Positions 22,701-32,545 of a stretch of 64,000 nt of DNA are shown here, piece by piece. The first letter of the stretch is position 1; the number at the start of each line of letters is the position of its first letter. The stretch comes from Reticulitermes speratus (Eukaryota; Arthropoda; Insecta; Blattodea; Rhinotermitidae). The translations under genes were made by a program, and so were the position numbers. Where the stretch lies: NCBI GenBank assembly GCA_021186555.1, contig JAJKFL010000006.1, forward strand, positions 4,554,715-4,618,714, in the 5' to 3' direction. The notes under the pieces are model-generated. The model did not search any database and was not told the origin of the DNA. It worked only from the letters and a program-made list of their open reading frames with translations.

Positions 22701-23855
22701 TTAAACTTAAGAATTTTCCAATAAGTTGTTAGTGATTAGTGCATTTGAACATAATCAGCAGCTGTGGAACTGATTCAATTTCGTTGTTGTTAGGCGTGTT
22801 ACATAATACTAGTAGAAGCCATGTGTTATAGGCATTTTGAGACATTTTGTGATAATTTGTTGACTGAAATAATGTGTTTATTTGAACTTTAGTTCTAGAT
22901 GTACACCCTCAGAACAAAGGTATGTTTGCATATGAGGTAATGTAGTCCATTTTCTTTTATTATTTGGCCATATACTTTTAATTATTTTTGTGTGTGTTTC
23001 TTCTTTCAGCTCAGATTAGTAGGGGGTATGTTGCTTACTATCTGCATGTTGCTTGTAATGTTAACTAACCTCACTAATGTCTTTTTTTCCTCTCACGGCC
23101 GACGTGTGCTTCTAAATTGTCAATATTTTTGAGTGATTGGATCCAGGTTGAAGTGCCTCCCTGTGCCATCGCTACTCAATGCGCCAACTCAGGAATGAGA
23201 TTGTAGCAGTGTGACATTCAGTGACTGTGATAGAACTGTTGACTTCATGAATGTTGCGCAGTTTGGTGCTTTTTATGCAAGATTTCTGCAAAATAACTTG
23301 TTTTGTTCTCAGAATTGTCATTGAAACTGGAGTGTTGGTGTGGTATGATAGCCATGTGTATGGTTATGGGACTGTAAAGACAGGACTTGATAAAAATTGC
23401 TAGATCTGCTGTGAAGAATGCAAGTGCTGTACTGATGTGTAGCTGATATATTTTTGTAATAAAAGTGTTCCATATTAGTGGTTCTCTTGTGATGCCTATT
23501 TCCCTGCTGGTTTCATGCCTTCCTCAGCATCCATTCTTTAAATCTATTCTCATTGTGACAAATGATGCACAGAGGAGGGTTTCGGTATTTGACAGTGGGT
23601 GTTACGAGCAATTCAGTAGCATCTTTCAAATGATCTGACATCTAAATATATAACTGTTGATAGTGGATTATAGTGGGATGTTTGTTCCTTCTCCAGTGCT
23701 GTAGGACGGATGAACTCATAACTGTTACGTTTTGTCTGGCAGGTGTGCGAGAAAAATCAACTGCTGCTGTGGCCCACAAGAAGACTGGACTGAGTCGTGG
23801 AGCATTACCTAGCTTATGCCCTCGGACTCTGAGGAACAACACACTGCGTGGATGA
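4516..23855 (+). CDS. Vaccinia-related kinase (VRK1 / ballchen-NHK-1 type), ten coding exons
   Basis: This is a nuclear Ser/Thr kinase of the VRK family. Family members phosphorylate BAF/BANF1 and histones and act in mitosis, meiosis and germline chromatin. Coding exons: 4516-4702, 5181-5306, 6957-7153, 10864-11094, 13454-13633, 15289-15461, 16981-17093, 19679-20044, 21759-22045 and 23743-23855. All junctions are GT-AG and phase-compatible. Motifs in order: glycine-rich loop [11 protein letters not shown] (residues about 52-62), VVKVEP with the ATP-binding Lys (about 80), catalytic HADIKGSN (Asp about 186), DFG (about 208) and the VRK-typical [11 protein letters not shown]. The C-terminal half is long, Ser/Pro-rich and basic, giving about 657 residues, nearer to insect ballchen than to mammalian VRK1. 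One base appears to be missing near 10938, breaking the frame between the catalytic loop and DFG. A Tigger-like MITE sits just after exon 5. The VRK family is certain; orthology to ballchen is inferred. Confidence 0.93.
5181..5306 (+). CDS. VRK exon 2 (ATP-binding lysine)
   Basis: The acceptor TTTTTATTATAG precedes 5181 and the donor GTAAGT follows 5306. It encodes [20 protein letters not shown], containing the ATP-anchoring Lys and the VRK signature KVEP...NGPLF. Phase 1 on both sides. Confidence 0.93.
5307..6956 (+). other. VRK intron 2, no gene
   Basis: No exon-like ORF is convincing. About 5930-6000 (AATTCTTGACCAGCTGAGAG and following) matches sequence just downstream of the LINE fragment at about 12705-12765, so it is a copy of the same dispersed repeat. 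The ORFs at 6079-6279 and 6289-6471 have no recognisable content. The acceptor GTTTTTCAG ends the intron. Confidence 0.6.
6957..7153 (+). CDS. VRK exon 3 (kinase N-lobe)
   Basis: It encodes [20 protein letters not shown] and then [18 protein letters not shown], matching the VRK pattern of a conserved Gly-rich surface loop, the hinge (VIERFGQDL) and helix D. The acceptor is TTTTTCAG, the donor is GTAAGT, and it ends in phase 0. Confidence 0.93.
8165..10060 (-). mobile_element. LINE relic with reverse-transcriptase pieces, antisense in VRK intron 3
   Basis: Minus-strand ORFs at 9477-9716 ([18 protein letters not shown] and a GVPQ-type RT block), 9197-9379 ([11 protein letters not shown]) and 8977-9168 ([25 protein letters not shown]) lie in the order expected for one RT, in broken frames. 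The element ends on the minus strand in an AAATA-type tail (plus-strand TTTATTTATTT at about 8170). It is a jockey/CR1-type relic related to those at 1.2-3.2 kb and inert by its frame breaks. The left limit is firm; the right limit is approximate. Confidence 0.75.
10864..11094 (+). CDS. VRK exon 4 (catalytic loop and DFG), frame-broken near 10938
   Basis: The exon opens in phase 0 with [20 protein letters not shown] and NLLLD, the catalytic loop. Straight translation then reaches TAG at 10972-10974. If one base is missing near 10938, the frame continues as [20 protein letters not shown] and then the VRK-typical VHKEY and [12 protein letters not shown]. The donor GTGAGT at 11095 makes the exon phase-compatible with exon 5 only with the missing base counted. 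The likely cause is TT read as T in GAT-TAT. A sequencing or assembly indel is more likely than a pseudogene because every other exon is intact. Confidence 0.88.
11095..12060 (+). other. VRK intron 4, first part, no gene
   Basis: This is AT-rich intronic DNA. The ORF at 11630-11842 has no recognised domain and no splice context. I see no repeat boundary that I can place. Confidence 0.5.
12061..12765 (+). mobile_element. LINE C-terminal fragment in VRK intron 4
   Basis: An uninterrupted ORF at 12076-12690 (204 codons) reads [59 protein letters not shown] and [11 protein letters not shown]. This is the conserved C-terminal RT domain seen in many arthropod LINE ORFs. The copy is 5'-truncated, starting after the catalytic YADD region, but its frame is open, so it is relatively young. 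Its tail TTCGGGTTCCATAAAATG is shared with the copy at about 32.5 kb. Confidence 0.85.
12933..12963 (-). other. Hammerhead-like motif
   Basis: On the minus strand: CTGAAGA, then UG, a perfect AACTG-ATA-CAGTT hairpin, then GAAAC and ATGTTGAC. This is one of the cleanest copies of the recurrent CTGANGA-stem-GAAAC motif in this window. The similarity is by eye. The bases between CTGAAGA and the stem do not fit a canonical hammerhead. Confidence 0.4.
13454..13633 (+). CDS. VRK exon 5 (kinase C-lobe)
   Basis: It reads [20 protein letters not shown] and then [14 protein letters not shown], a strong VRK/CK1-clan C-lobe match. The acceptor is TGTTGCAG and the donor GTGAGA is at 13634, phase 1 on both sides. 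A computed ORF running past 13633 is read-through into a transposon. Confidence 0.93.
13647..14394 (+). mobile_element. Tigger-like MITE, CAG...CTG ends, TA target site
   Basis: The 5' end CAGACGGACCCCGACTTACG and the 3' end (reverse complement CAGAAAGTCCCCGACTTACG) are terminal inverted repeats, flanked by TA at 13645-13646 and 14395-14396. CAG ends plus a TA duplication are typical of pogo/Tigger elements. No transposase remains. Without the nested SINE it would be about 330 bp. It starts 13 bp after the exon 5 splice donor. Confidence 0.8.
13883..14287 (-). mobile_element. tRNA-derived SINE nested in the Tigger-like MITE
   Basis: On the minus strand the head reads TGGACTAGTGGTTAGCGTGC (A-box-like) and then GGGTTCGATCCC (B box), followed by a body and a TTATTATTA tail. 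A 13-bp duplication ATTATTGTGTATA flanks it at 13870-13882 and 14288-14300. It inserted into the older MITE by L1/RTE-type target-primed reverse transcription. Confidence 0.85.
14655..14830 (+). mobile_element. Degenerate tRNA-like SINE
   Basis: An A-box-like TGGCTCAATCTGTAG near 14681 is followed by a B-box-like GGTTTGATTCTTC near 14731 and a body with TTTTCCTCCGCTC. No clear target-site duplication was found, so it is old. The tRNA relation rests on box spacing only. Confidence 0.45.
15289..15461 (+). CDS. VRK exon 6 (end of kinase domain)
   Basis: It encodes [20 protein letters not shown] and then [19 protein letters not shown], matching the VRK pattern of the last kinase helices and the DDGKLD-like motif. 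The acceptor is CGTTTCAG and the donor GTAAAA is slightly weak. It ends in phase 0. Confidence 0.9.
15462..16980 (+). other. VRK intron 6, no gene
   Basis: It contains an (AAT)n microsatellite at about 16309-16339 and, on the minus strand at about 16478-16510, a CGAGGATGG...CCGAAACATG hairpin motif belonging to the hammerhead-like family. The ORF at 15704-15994 has no recognised domain. Confidence 0.55.
16981..17093 (+). CDS. VRK exon 7 (basic linker)
   Basis: It encodes [20 protein letters not shown] and then [11 protein letters not shown], a basic segment with possible nuclear-localisation clusters, typical of the divergent VRK tail. The acceptor TTTGTTGCAG is good; the donor GTGCGT is acceptable. 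It ends in phase 2 and joins AG+G to exon 8. Confidence 0.8.
18550..19273 (+). mobile_element. pogo/Tigger-like transposon, internally deleted, in VRK intron 7
   Basis: The ends CCGTATATTCTCGAATCTAA and its reverse complement are terminal inverted repeats, flanked by TA at 18548-18549 and 19274-19275. A subterminal motif, CGAATCTAATCCGCA, repeats inside both ends. The interior has the start of a transposase and then an AT-rich deletion scar at about 19065-19130. It cannot move without transposase supplied elsewhere. Confidence 0.88.
18868..19065 (+). pseudogene. Tigger/CENP-B-like transposase N-terminus, truncated
   Basis: From ATG 18868 the text reads [40 protein letters not shown] and RRKFTGP. 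This is the N-terminal helix-turn-helix DNA-binding domain of pogo/Tigger transposases, also found in CENP-B and jerky proteins. About 65 residues remain before low-complexity isoleucine/asparagine text encoded by AT repeats. The catalytic DDE region is absent. Confidence 0.85.
19679..20044 (+). CDS. VRK exon 8 (Ser/Pro-rich tail, first repeat motif)
   Basis: It encodes a Ser/Pro/Lys-rich tail with [12 protein letters not shown] possible proline-directed phosphosites and FSWEKIISG. Near its end, [16 protein letters not shown] resembles [14 protein letters not shown] in exon 9. The acceptor is CTATTGCAG. The donor GTGAGA at 20045 gives phase 2. If the donor is not used, an in-frame TGA at 20046-20048 ends the protein here, giving a possible short isoform. 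Confidence 0.8.
20939..20968. repeat. (TG)n microsatellite in VRK intron 8
   Basis: Alternating TGTGTG followed by GCGCACACATGCACA forms a short purine-pyrimidine alternating tract. Confidence 0.9.
21073..21629 (-). mobile_element. 5'-truncated LINE, RT/RNase H tail, with target-site duplication
   Basis: A 13-bp duplication TGGTAATCCTAAA at 21060-21072 and 21630-21642 bounds the insertion. The minus-strand ORF 21164-21562 reads [20 protein letters not shown] and [20 protein letters not shown], a C-terminal zinc-knuckle-like region of jockey/I-type LINE ORF2. It ends in a TATTC pentanucleotide tail (plus strand at about 21074-21097). Confidence 0.88.
21759..22045 (+). CDS. VRK exon 9 (second repeat motif, acidic patch)
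   Basis: The acceptor is CTTTCTACAG. It encodes [20 protein letters not shown], then an acidic Ser cluster [18 protein letters not shown] suited to CK2-type phosphorylation, then basic [12 protein letters not shown]. The donor is GTGAGT at 22046, phase 1. The mix of acidic and basic clusters is typical of chromatin-binding VRK tails. Confidence 0.82.
22238..22270 (+). other. Hammerhead-like motif in VRK intron 9
   Basis: CTGATGATGATGG...CAGTTGAAACGTG fits the recurrent CTGANGA-stem-GAAAC pattern on the plus strand. The stem is weak. Confidence 0.3.
22420..22600. repeat. Dispersed repeat copy (CACAGTGTCACATCCCAGAAG type)
   Basis: AACACAGTGTCACATCCCAG near 22525 recurs at about 45915-45935, and in diverged form near 30815 and 31100. 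The shared text extends into TTGTTCAAAATGCCAGGAAAC-like sequence. It is an interspersed repeat of unknown class. Confidence 0.5.
22893..22919 (+). other. Possible 27-nt cassette exon of VRK
   Basis: The interval is bounded by ...GAACTTTAG and GTATGT, is exactly 27 nt, and starts and ends in phase 1. It could therefore be included between exons 9 and 10 without changing frame, adding nine residues. The pyrimidine tract is short, so this is tentative. Confidence 0.25.
23743..23855 (+). CDS. VRK exon 10 (terminal coding exon)
   Basis: The acceptor GTCTGGCAG joins in phase 1 to exon 9. It encodes [20 protein letters not shown] and then [13 protein letters not shown], with TGA at 23853-23855. A basic C-terminus ends the protein. 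It is chosen because it is the first phase-compatible acceptor downstream followed by a stop with no donor. Confidence 0.75.
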
Positions 23856-24470
23856 GGTTTTGATTGTGCAGGTCGTGCAAGTTGAGTATCAACCAATATA
23901 CAGTCTGGAAAATTGAGGCAACACAGTTCACAAAGATCATGCCCTCTTCATGTTGTTTGTGAATATCACTGCTCATTGAAATTGCCAGTTTAACTGTGTA
24001 TTCAGTTCACATGCTAAACTTGACTCATCTGTGGAACTTGATATATGTGCATCATATTGTAACTCATTTAAATCAGTTTTATGTATGTTTTATGGTTAAT
24101 TACAACATTTCTTATATGGTATAAAATTATACAATGCTGTTCATTTTTGTACAGCTGTATCATCTTCAGGTGTGCTTGCATAGTTACTGTGTTATTAAAA
24201 TTAATGGATTTAAACTTATCATAAATGGAGAAGGTTGTATTCTTAATGTATTGTCATTTATTATTACATTTGGTTCCTATTAATATGTGTTGGTTGTACA
24301 CGTGTAGGTCTGACACCAGAAGGTTTACAGGATTCTCATACCAAGCAAAACAACATTGAGACACTGATATTCTGGATATCTCCTCTGTGTAATGTTTTAC
24401 ATATACTAAGCTTTAAATCTGTTAATTTTAATGTTAACTTAAAACCTTTAATAAATGATTGTTTACCTCA
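23856..24470 (+). other. Likely VRK 3' UTR, with an inverted hammerhead-like pair
   Basis: No ORF of note. AATAAA at about 24450 could serve polyadenylation. A minus-strand CTGAAGATGATACAGC motif (about 24127-24170) is the inverted partner of the plus-strand CTGAAGATGGTATGCC (about 24499-24540). Aligned, the two share CCTGAAGATG, an AAAA core, GCATTGT and a later ATAT-AGAAA. Confidence 0.45.
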
Positions 24471-24540
24471 TTGCTAAGAGAGTAACTATACAAACATGCC
24501 TGAAGATGGTATGCCCTTGCCAAAACACACGGCATTGTGC

Positions 24541-27500
24541 AGGAGCATGTTATATGAGAAAGGTTTTAACTGACTGAAATATACAGAAGATTGAAATTTA
24601 TAATTTTTATTTATTGAGAAAAAATTATAGTGCATAACAGTTCATTGAAATTCCAAAGTGGAAATGGACAAGGTTTTATACAATGCCTTATCAATAACTA
24701 ATTTGATACAAGTGGACAGTAGCTAAGAAGAGCCATTAAACCAGGAAGAATTGTTGGTAATAAGGTTGCATAGTATGAATGTCCTCTGCATTTATCTGTT
24801 TTATTTGACTGTCACAGTGATTCACTTCTACGGTGTGCCTGCAACATGCCAGCACCAGCTTAAGTTCATTTGTATCTGTTGGAGGGAGATAAAGAAAGTT
24901 AATCTAAAATACATTCATACTTACTAGGTAGTTGTAGGTGTACTTGATGTTCGTAGTGAACGTGTCTGTATTGTATGTTTTGTGAATGTGTTGTACGAAT
25001 CTGACGAGTCTTTTACAAAGTTAACTATATTTTTAATAATGTTGTTGCCTTCATTAGTTTTCTTTTTTTTTTGTTTTTGTTGTATTTGGTTTGAGTAAAA
25101 ATATTAACAAGGAGTTTTGTGGGGTCTGTTAATTAGATCCATGGTCCATTGCGTGAGGATGTGTTGCAGGCACTTGGCTGTTGTTTTGACCTATCCATAC
25201 GTCCAGTATAGTGTGTTTGAGGACTTTTGTGCCTTTTGTTAAAAGTGAACCAGTAATGGAAATAGTTTGCCTAGACTCCTACCATTGAACTATGATGCAC
25301 ATTGCTTGCTGTACATTTCTCTGTTGAATGTGATCATGGACCTGACTGTATACTGAAGTGGACAGGAAGACAGGAACATGTTGCATGCATCCACTACATT
25401 TGAATCTTATCCTAGTGAAAAGGTGAGTTGCTGAAGGCCCAAGTTAAAATGTATCACACAACAGTCTCTGTTTTCTTTTCCATATCCCCACTTTTCAATA
25501 TATTTTATTGTGTAAATTTGTCAGTTTTGTTATATAGTGGCCATACTTTGCTCATTATTTTTACCTCTGCTAAGTCACTGTTGAGATATGTAGCATATGG
25601 GCTGGCTTCAGTAATTTTTGAAAGATAAGCAATGTTCCTTGCAAAGTTTATAACTGAAGGTACAGAATGCTTTAAAACTGCTGAAGGCTGTTGGGATACT
25701 TGCCTTGTTTTTGGTTTAAAGGAAGTAAAGTTTGTTTTCATAATCAGTGTATTAAATGTTTCAGTGTTGTCTGTGTTTGATTCAAGTTGTAAGTACAAGG
25801 TCCCACTATTTAATAGTGCACTTAAATGAAAATGAATGTCTAATGCCACAAGTTTGAGTTTGAGTCAAAGATTGGAAAGTACTGTTCAAGGCCCAAATGT
25901 AACTGTTCATTATACGAATGAAAGTTTTGAGTTTGGTGTGAAGATGCAGTTTGTGTAAGACAGTAATAAGTTGTTGCAAATGGAAGGACTGAATGTATTC
26001 CTGTTTGTAGGCAATTGCTGTGCACTGCAAAGTATGTACATTTATCTTATGTGTGACTTACAAAAGACCGAGACTGTGAATGGATGTAAATAATCCTGTA
26101 TGCAGAAATGACCTTAATTTGTTTTTTTACGAGATTTATATACCACAGAAACGTTATTGTCTGCCTTGTGATCAGAGTTTGATGTCAAACAGTGAATGGT
26201 GTGTCATCAGCTTCACAGTAAACTAGTGTGTATAACACACAAAATCAAAAACACAAAGGCAGTGGATGTCAGATATGGTCCAGTGTTTTTCAGTTTTGAA
26301 ATAAAGTATTAGGAAACTGTAGGTTGGACAAGTTGGGAGATAGGGTTCTGTTCCCAGCAGGGCAGAGACTTCTTTTTACAGTCCAGCTGGAGTGTGAAGC
26401 TGACCACTCACCTCTGTTTAGTACCAAGGTTGATGAAGCTTCGAGCTATATCTCTGTTCTTCTTTACTTCTTTTTGGCATGGTGCTTAATTAAACTTTGC
26501 CATTATCTTTCTGGATATAAATAAATTTCAGAGTGGTTGTAAAGTAAATAGTTAATGTAAAATGTCTGTATCTCTTTAAAACAGAATGCTTTATTGGTAC
26601 AACTCTTGCACCATTTTAAAACCCATACACTCCCATTTAGTGTCAGATTACAACATAGGTCCCAGCATTTTGCACACAGTTCTGCAACCTGGAAGACACA
26701 GACTCACTACATTTCTTTAAGAAGTAAAGAGAAAGAGCAGCATAAATGTCTTTGATTTTTGTTTCAGTTCATCTTGTGTTCCTGGTTTTGACCAGTATAC
26801 TTTGTCTTTAGCCCAAGCCCACAAAAAGAAATCACATAGGACATCACAGAGGTCATTCCATTGATCCCCAGGATTGACTTTACAATCACACTCTACTTCT
26901 GCTTGTATTGAGTTATAAAAAAAGCTGTAAAAGTTTAAAAACCTGTTTTTCTCTTTCAAATACTAATCCCATCATCCAGTTATCCAGTACATTCACTGCA
27001 GTCTTTCTGATCATGTGCACTTGCAGATGCAGTATCAGTACTGAGACGTAACTGGGAGCAAATTGCAATTTCTGTGCTAATCCCTGTTCACTTCTAACAT
27101 AGGCTGCTATTTAAACTCTATAGTCTAATATGCAGCCAGGAAATTAAGTTTGGGATACTGTATTTACAGGACATATGACTTAACGTTACAGATAAAAGAC
27201 AGATGATCCTGGAGCTACTCTGCAAGGAGGAGGTTCATTAGAATTTAAATCTATTGACAGGATTGATGCTCCGTCTGTAACTTACGTACATACAGTTCCT
27301 TTGCATTCCATGGCTCTGAAAGATGACATGTAGGATGAGGAGTAAGTCTTACAGTACATGGCAAGAAATGTAAGCATAAATCATGAGAATTGTGAGACTT
27401 GAGGTGTTGTGGCAGTGGACACTGTTTTATAACATGAGATACAATACAGTCTGGTAGAAAAATAACCATTTGAGTTATACTTCCTGTCTCCATCTTGAGC

Positions 27501-30500
27501 CTAGAAGAGCACCCATAAGATGAAGGCTGCAGATCCATCAGAAACAGTAAATTCATCCAGACTACATGGTGTCGCATGCCAGAGGCTGGTATTCTTCATA
27601 TTCATAACATTCTTAGTATTTGTGTCTCAGCATGATTATATACAGAGTTGAAGTTTGCAATGAAACACTGTAAATAAAAGGACTTTATATGTTGTCTGTG
27701 TTCATGTAATAATCTTAGTTAGTCCACACTTTGTAAAAGATAGAGTTCTGTGAGACCTATACCATCATGAAGTATTTGAAATAACTAACTTCATAAGTAC
27801 TGTGCTTCATTATGACTGATACCACCAACACAGTTTGTGTGATTCATTGACATTCAAGTTGTGTTGGAGCCTGGAGAATAAGCTTCAAGAACATAGGATC
27901 TCCGAATAAAGATAAGATAAATTGTATATCCAGTATTTCACAGTTCCTGATGATGGCTGTTACATTACATCATGACCCTTCCACTGAGGCGAAACAACGA
28001 CCATTGTAAGAATCCTGAGCGCTGTATTTCACCAGTTTCAAATTAAACATTCCAACAGTCTCCTACAAAAATGAAGAAACAAAATGTGTTGTTTTTAGGT
28101 TCTCGTGGTGGTGAGTGTGAACATTAGTTTATGGTTTTCTGGGATTTTATGTAGTTTGGTAAATACATGCCAGCATTACAGAGGAGTGTACTGTCTCCAC
28201 AGTTTCAGTCCTGAGGGTTAAGGCAGTATAGGTGTATGAATGCTGGTATATATATATACCAAACGACACAGGTCGCATCCCACAAGATCATCTGTCAGAA
28301 CAAACAGTTGCGAACTTTGTGCTAATTCATGTGTTTTGTTGGACCCAGTCACTGTTATGTTAGTCACATATGATTAAGCAATGTTATTTGCAACCCTCCA
28401 GCTATCTGAAACGTCATCTTTGTAGTGATGGACCCAGTCTTTCTTCTTTCAAACAGATTGGTTCATCTCTCATACTAATTTCTTAAACCATTTGTAGCCT
28501 CCTTGGTCTGAATGAAATTGGTTAAGTGGAAAATTGTGATAATAACTTCTCTCCCAAGCATGAAAGACAGGGCCTCTTGTTTCTTCTGTTAGTTTTTTTT
28601 AACATGCTGAACTTTTTCTGTCAACTTGCTTATTATGTTCTGGAGTGCATATGTTCTTTAGAACGTTAATTATCTCGAGGTGACAGTCTTACATTGTATA
28701 AAGCCATAAACGATCCTGAACAAATACACACAATTTTGTGATAGTGATGATGAGATTCTTGATGACTTTTAGCAATACAGAAACTGCAGCTTTGTGTACT
28801 CTAAATAAAATGTTTATTACATGTAGTCTGCTGTGTTTCAAGAACAAAGACTGATAATTTGGTTTATTTTGTGGTGGATGGTGATTTGTCTTGTCAAGTC
28901 TGAAACTAGTGAAGTCTTTAAGTTTTTTATTCTAATAGAATATAGTTGTGTATTTGGTAGTTGCTCATATTTTATATGTATTAAATGGGATAATGATTTA
29001 TGTGACAGTTCCATAATAAACTCTTCCATTGTCTTGCAGAACAGTACCTTCACCACATGTCTCTCATACATAATCCTGTTTGTACTCATTGTATTGGAGC
29101 CATATAATTTATTTATTCCATGTCCTGTTACTTGTACATCTTGGTCTTAGTTGAATTTTCTCCCCAACAGGTACTACAGCATAGTTTTGTGAAGGAACAC
29201 ATTTAACATGTTTTGTTTTGTTAGTTCATGAGTTACTGTTATTGAATATAAGGGATATTTATTTTATTTATTTACATATCTTGTTTCATAGATTCATCAA
29301 ATTCGCCTTACAGCTCTGAATATAAAACCCGTCAATGCGACATAATAGTACAAAGCAATAGAATACAACATAAGTACATCACCACTACAAAATACATCAC
29401 AACACACAACACAACATATATAATTTGTAAGCTTGACTGCTTAGCAATCGTGTCATATCATATGTACAAAACACTTATAATTAGATATGGTGAATTAATC
29501 AGTCGTCATGAAAACACATACACATTCACATGCATTAATCAAGCATCATATCTAGCCTCTAAAATCAATTTCCATTACACTATAAAAACAATTATATATA
29601 TGACAAAATATATTATGCATAATCATTTTCTTGTAAATCATGACTATAGTTTAGAAATTCATTTACAGCATAAAATGATTGGTCTAGTAATAAATTTTTC
29701 AGTTAATCTAGTAATGAAGATGAATTGAAACAGACAATAAAAAGTAGTATTGTTGAGGGTGATAATTGTGGGGTGACAAATGTTTTTGTGTCAGAAGCTT
29801 GTGACGTGTATGAGTTGCAAGACATACTTGTGTTCCCAAAGTGTTTGTGAAATACTACTTATATGTGTAAGAATTTTGGGTAGTGTGATGTAGAAGGGTG
29901 AATTAATTGTAGGTAATGACAAATATCCAAGAAAATGTTCTCTGGGTTGCTGTCTCCTTTGTAAGAAAAATCTCTTCATGAATATCCTCTGACAAGAATG
30001 GCATGGAAGAATCTTAAAACCAGCTCCCCAAAATACTTATCACAATGTTCTTTCATACTAAATCAACTTCACATTTAATTTTATTCACGTAATAAAGAAA
30101 GGCAGACATGTGGACTACCCACTGTTCAAACCATCTAATAGTGTGAAAATCACGTCTTGTTACTTGTATACTTTTAAATTCTCTTTCCATCAGTAATACC
30201 AACATTGTACCTGAAGGAATTTGAGTCAAGCTAATACCATGTAATATATGGGTCTTGAATTAGGTGTGTGGTAACTGTCCTCAAAAAATATGCAAGTGTC
30301 ATTAAGGTATTTTTTTTTTGTTTCGTAATTGAAGCATGAGTGTGAAATGTGCATTTACTATATGATGTGACTGCTGTATTTAATGAACCACCGGATCTAG
30401 GCACATGAAATGTTGGAGATTTTTCACAGAGGTACTTACATAGTTGTATAAACTATTCCCTCCAGATCAGCAATTTCAAGCTTGGTGTGATTACTTTTTA

Positions 30501-30635
30501 TCTGATAGATTTTATTTAGTCGTAATCTGTAACCTGTCTAAAGAAAATCAAAGGCAGGCGTGTGTAATATTCATAATGTTATGGGCAGGTGTGGTATGGA
30601 AAAGTTGCTGAATGAAGGGCATGAATTATTTGCAG
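24541..30635. other. Long stretch without an identified gene
   Basis: ORFs here stay under 110 codons and none carries a recognised domain. A hammerhead-like CTGATGATGG...GGCGAAAC lies at about 27946-27995. From about 29255 a TTTATTTTATTTATTTAC tract resembles the tail side of a minus-strand LINE like the one at 8.17 kb, but no RT motif follows clearly. The region may include the 5' part of the exon-like chain starting at 30636. Confidence 0.4.
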
Positions 30636-30725
30636 ATACTTGTTCACTACTTGCGTTTGAACCTAGACGTGTTGCAGTTGAGTGCTGATCATCTAAGGTA
30701 CATGACCCATATTCCCAAAATTGAT
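30636..30725 (+). other. Candidate internal exon of an unidentified gene
   Basis: The segment sits between TATTTGCAG and GTAAGT, is 90 nt, and is open in only one frame. It encodes LVHYLRLNLDVLQLSADHLR and then YMTHIPKID. The leucine pattern and perfect splice sites argue for a real exon, phase 0 to 0. I do not recognise the family. Confidence 0.45.
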
Positions 30726-31039
30726 GTAAGTGCAAAGCAGTCCAACAACGGTACTGATGTACCTTTAAAATGAAGGCACTGTTCCTTCATAATGTTAGGA
30801 ATCACTTGCCCAATGACACAGCACCATATCGCAGAACTGATTTTTCACCTTCCCAAATGATTTTTAAAAATTATTTAATGATTTTGCCTGCATTCCAGTG
30901 ATCAGATATAAATACAGTCTTAAATGTTCTTGCATATTTTGTAGAACAAGCAGTTTCGTAACTGAAAAGTACTGTACATAAATGACGAGCTGCAGAATCA
31001 AGGGTCAAGCAGCCCAATAAATAATAATTCATCTTGGAG

Positions 31040-31130
31040 TCTTTGACCCTTGAAATGGAGGTACACGGTTCCTTCGAAAGATTAGGAATCACTTGTCAAA
31101 AAACAGTGTCACGTTCCAGAAGACCTGAAT
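31040..31130. repeat. Dispersed repeat copy
   Basis: TTAGGAATCACTTG followed by ACAGTGTCACGTTCCAGAAG matches the 30785-30840 and 45.9 kb copies in diverged form. Confidence 0.4.
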
Positions 31131-32075
31131 TGAAATACGTATGTTCAACCCAAAATTGTGGTAGCATAGTCTGTTTCAACAATTTGATTTTGTTGGGAGT
31201 ACTACATGCTTTGGCATTTACTATCACCATGATAAATGCCAGTGGAGTAATCTACGAAACTTAGGTAATCTATGCCACAGATTACTACTACTTAGTAGTG
31301 TAACCTTGGCAAAGAAGGTGATCTTTGATTACGGAGACGTGATTTGATTGGCTGGTCAGCAAACGCTGTGACTGGAAACGAGACTTTGTAATGGCGGCTG
31401 CGAATGTGTGTTTGTAAATTTGATTTTCAGTACTTGCCGTGATATATTGCTGTAAATTATATGAATGGATATATTGAGTGTGCTTGTATAAGTAAGTATG
31501 AATTGTTATAAATAGATAGGTAGAAAGGATTTTAGGGATAGTTGTAGATATTGTTCCTTGCTTGTAGGATTGTAGCTATTTTTATGAGCCAGTCCTTGGA
31601 CGCAGGTACGATGCTCGTAGGATCAAGTCACGGTACAGTAGGCAGTATAATGGAACACGAAACCATAAATTTGCACCGATGCATATATTATGTGCACCAT
31701 ATTTTGGTTCCTTTAGTAACATGTACATATTTTCATATGTAGTTACGTAAGTTTACAAGTTTAACGGTGCGGAATTGGTGGGACGAGAAATTACTTGACC
31801 ATTACTTGAACCTCTCGCAACATTTGCTGTGTTGAAATTGTCTTAGGCGATCATTGTATAGTAAAACATGATTCGGTTTTCTTTTACCTCTTTTTTTTCA
31901 CTAATGTCTCGTGACGGACAGGGAAGGACAGCTGCCTGAACAGAGTTTATATTTCAGTCACTCCACATGTCACTTATGGAGGAGTTTCTGAAATGGAGGT
32001 TTGTTCAGCCGTGTCATGCTGACCACCTGACAGGATTCTGTTGAATTAATGTAGTTTATTAGTGGTTGGTTAGTG

Positions 32076-32545
32076 TTGTTTTGTGTGGGTGTGAAACTTG
32101 GTCTCTCACACTGAGGAGGAACATAGGCTGAGGGTGTTCGAGAATAGGGTGCTGAGGAAGATATTTGGGCCTAAGAGGGACGAGGTAATGGGAGTGGAGA
32201 AGACTACATAAAGAGGACGTTTATGATCTGTACTCGTCACCAAACATTATTTAGGTGATAAAGAAGAGTGAGATGGACATGGCATGTGGCATGTATGGAA
32301 GACAGGACAGATGCATACAGGGTTTTGGTGGGGAAACCTGAGGGAAAGCGACCAGTTGGAAGACCTAGGCATAGTTGGGAGGATAATATTAAAATTGATG
32401 TTCAAGAAGTGGGGTGGGAGGGCATGGACTGGATTTATCTGGCTGAGGATAAGGACAGGTGACAGGCTGTTGTGAATGTGGTAATGAACCTTTAGGTTCC
32501 ATAAAATGGAGGGAGTGGTTGGTGTGAGGAGAGAAGCAATGGGTA
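32076..32545 (+). mobile_element. LINE C-terminal fragment, copy of the 12.1 kb element
   Basis: CTGAGGGTGTTCGAGAATAG, GGGCCTAAGAGGGACGAGG and TTAGGTTCCATAAAATG closely match 12.3-12.7 kb. Several indels break the frame: ORFs at 32268-32462 and 32284-32475 cover the [20 protein letters not shown] part in different frames. It is an older, inactive copy. Confidence 0.85.
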
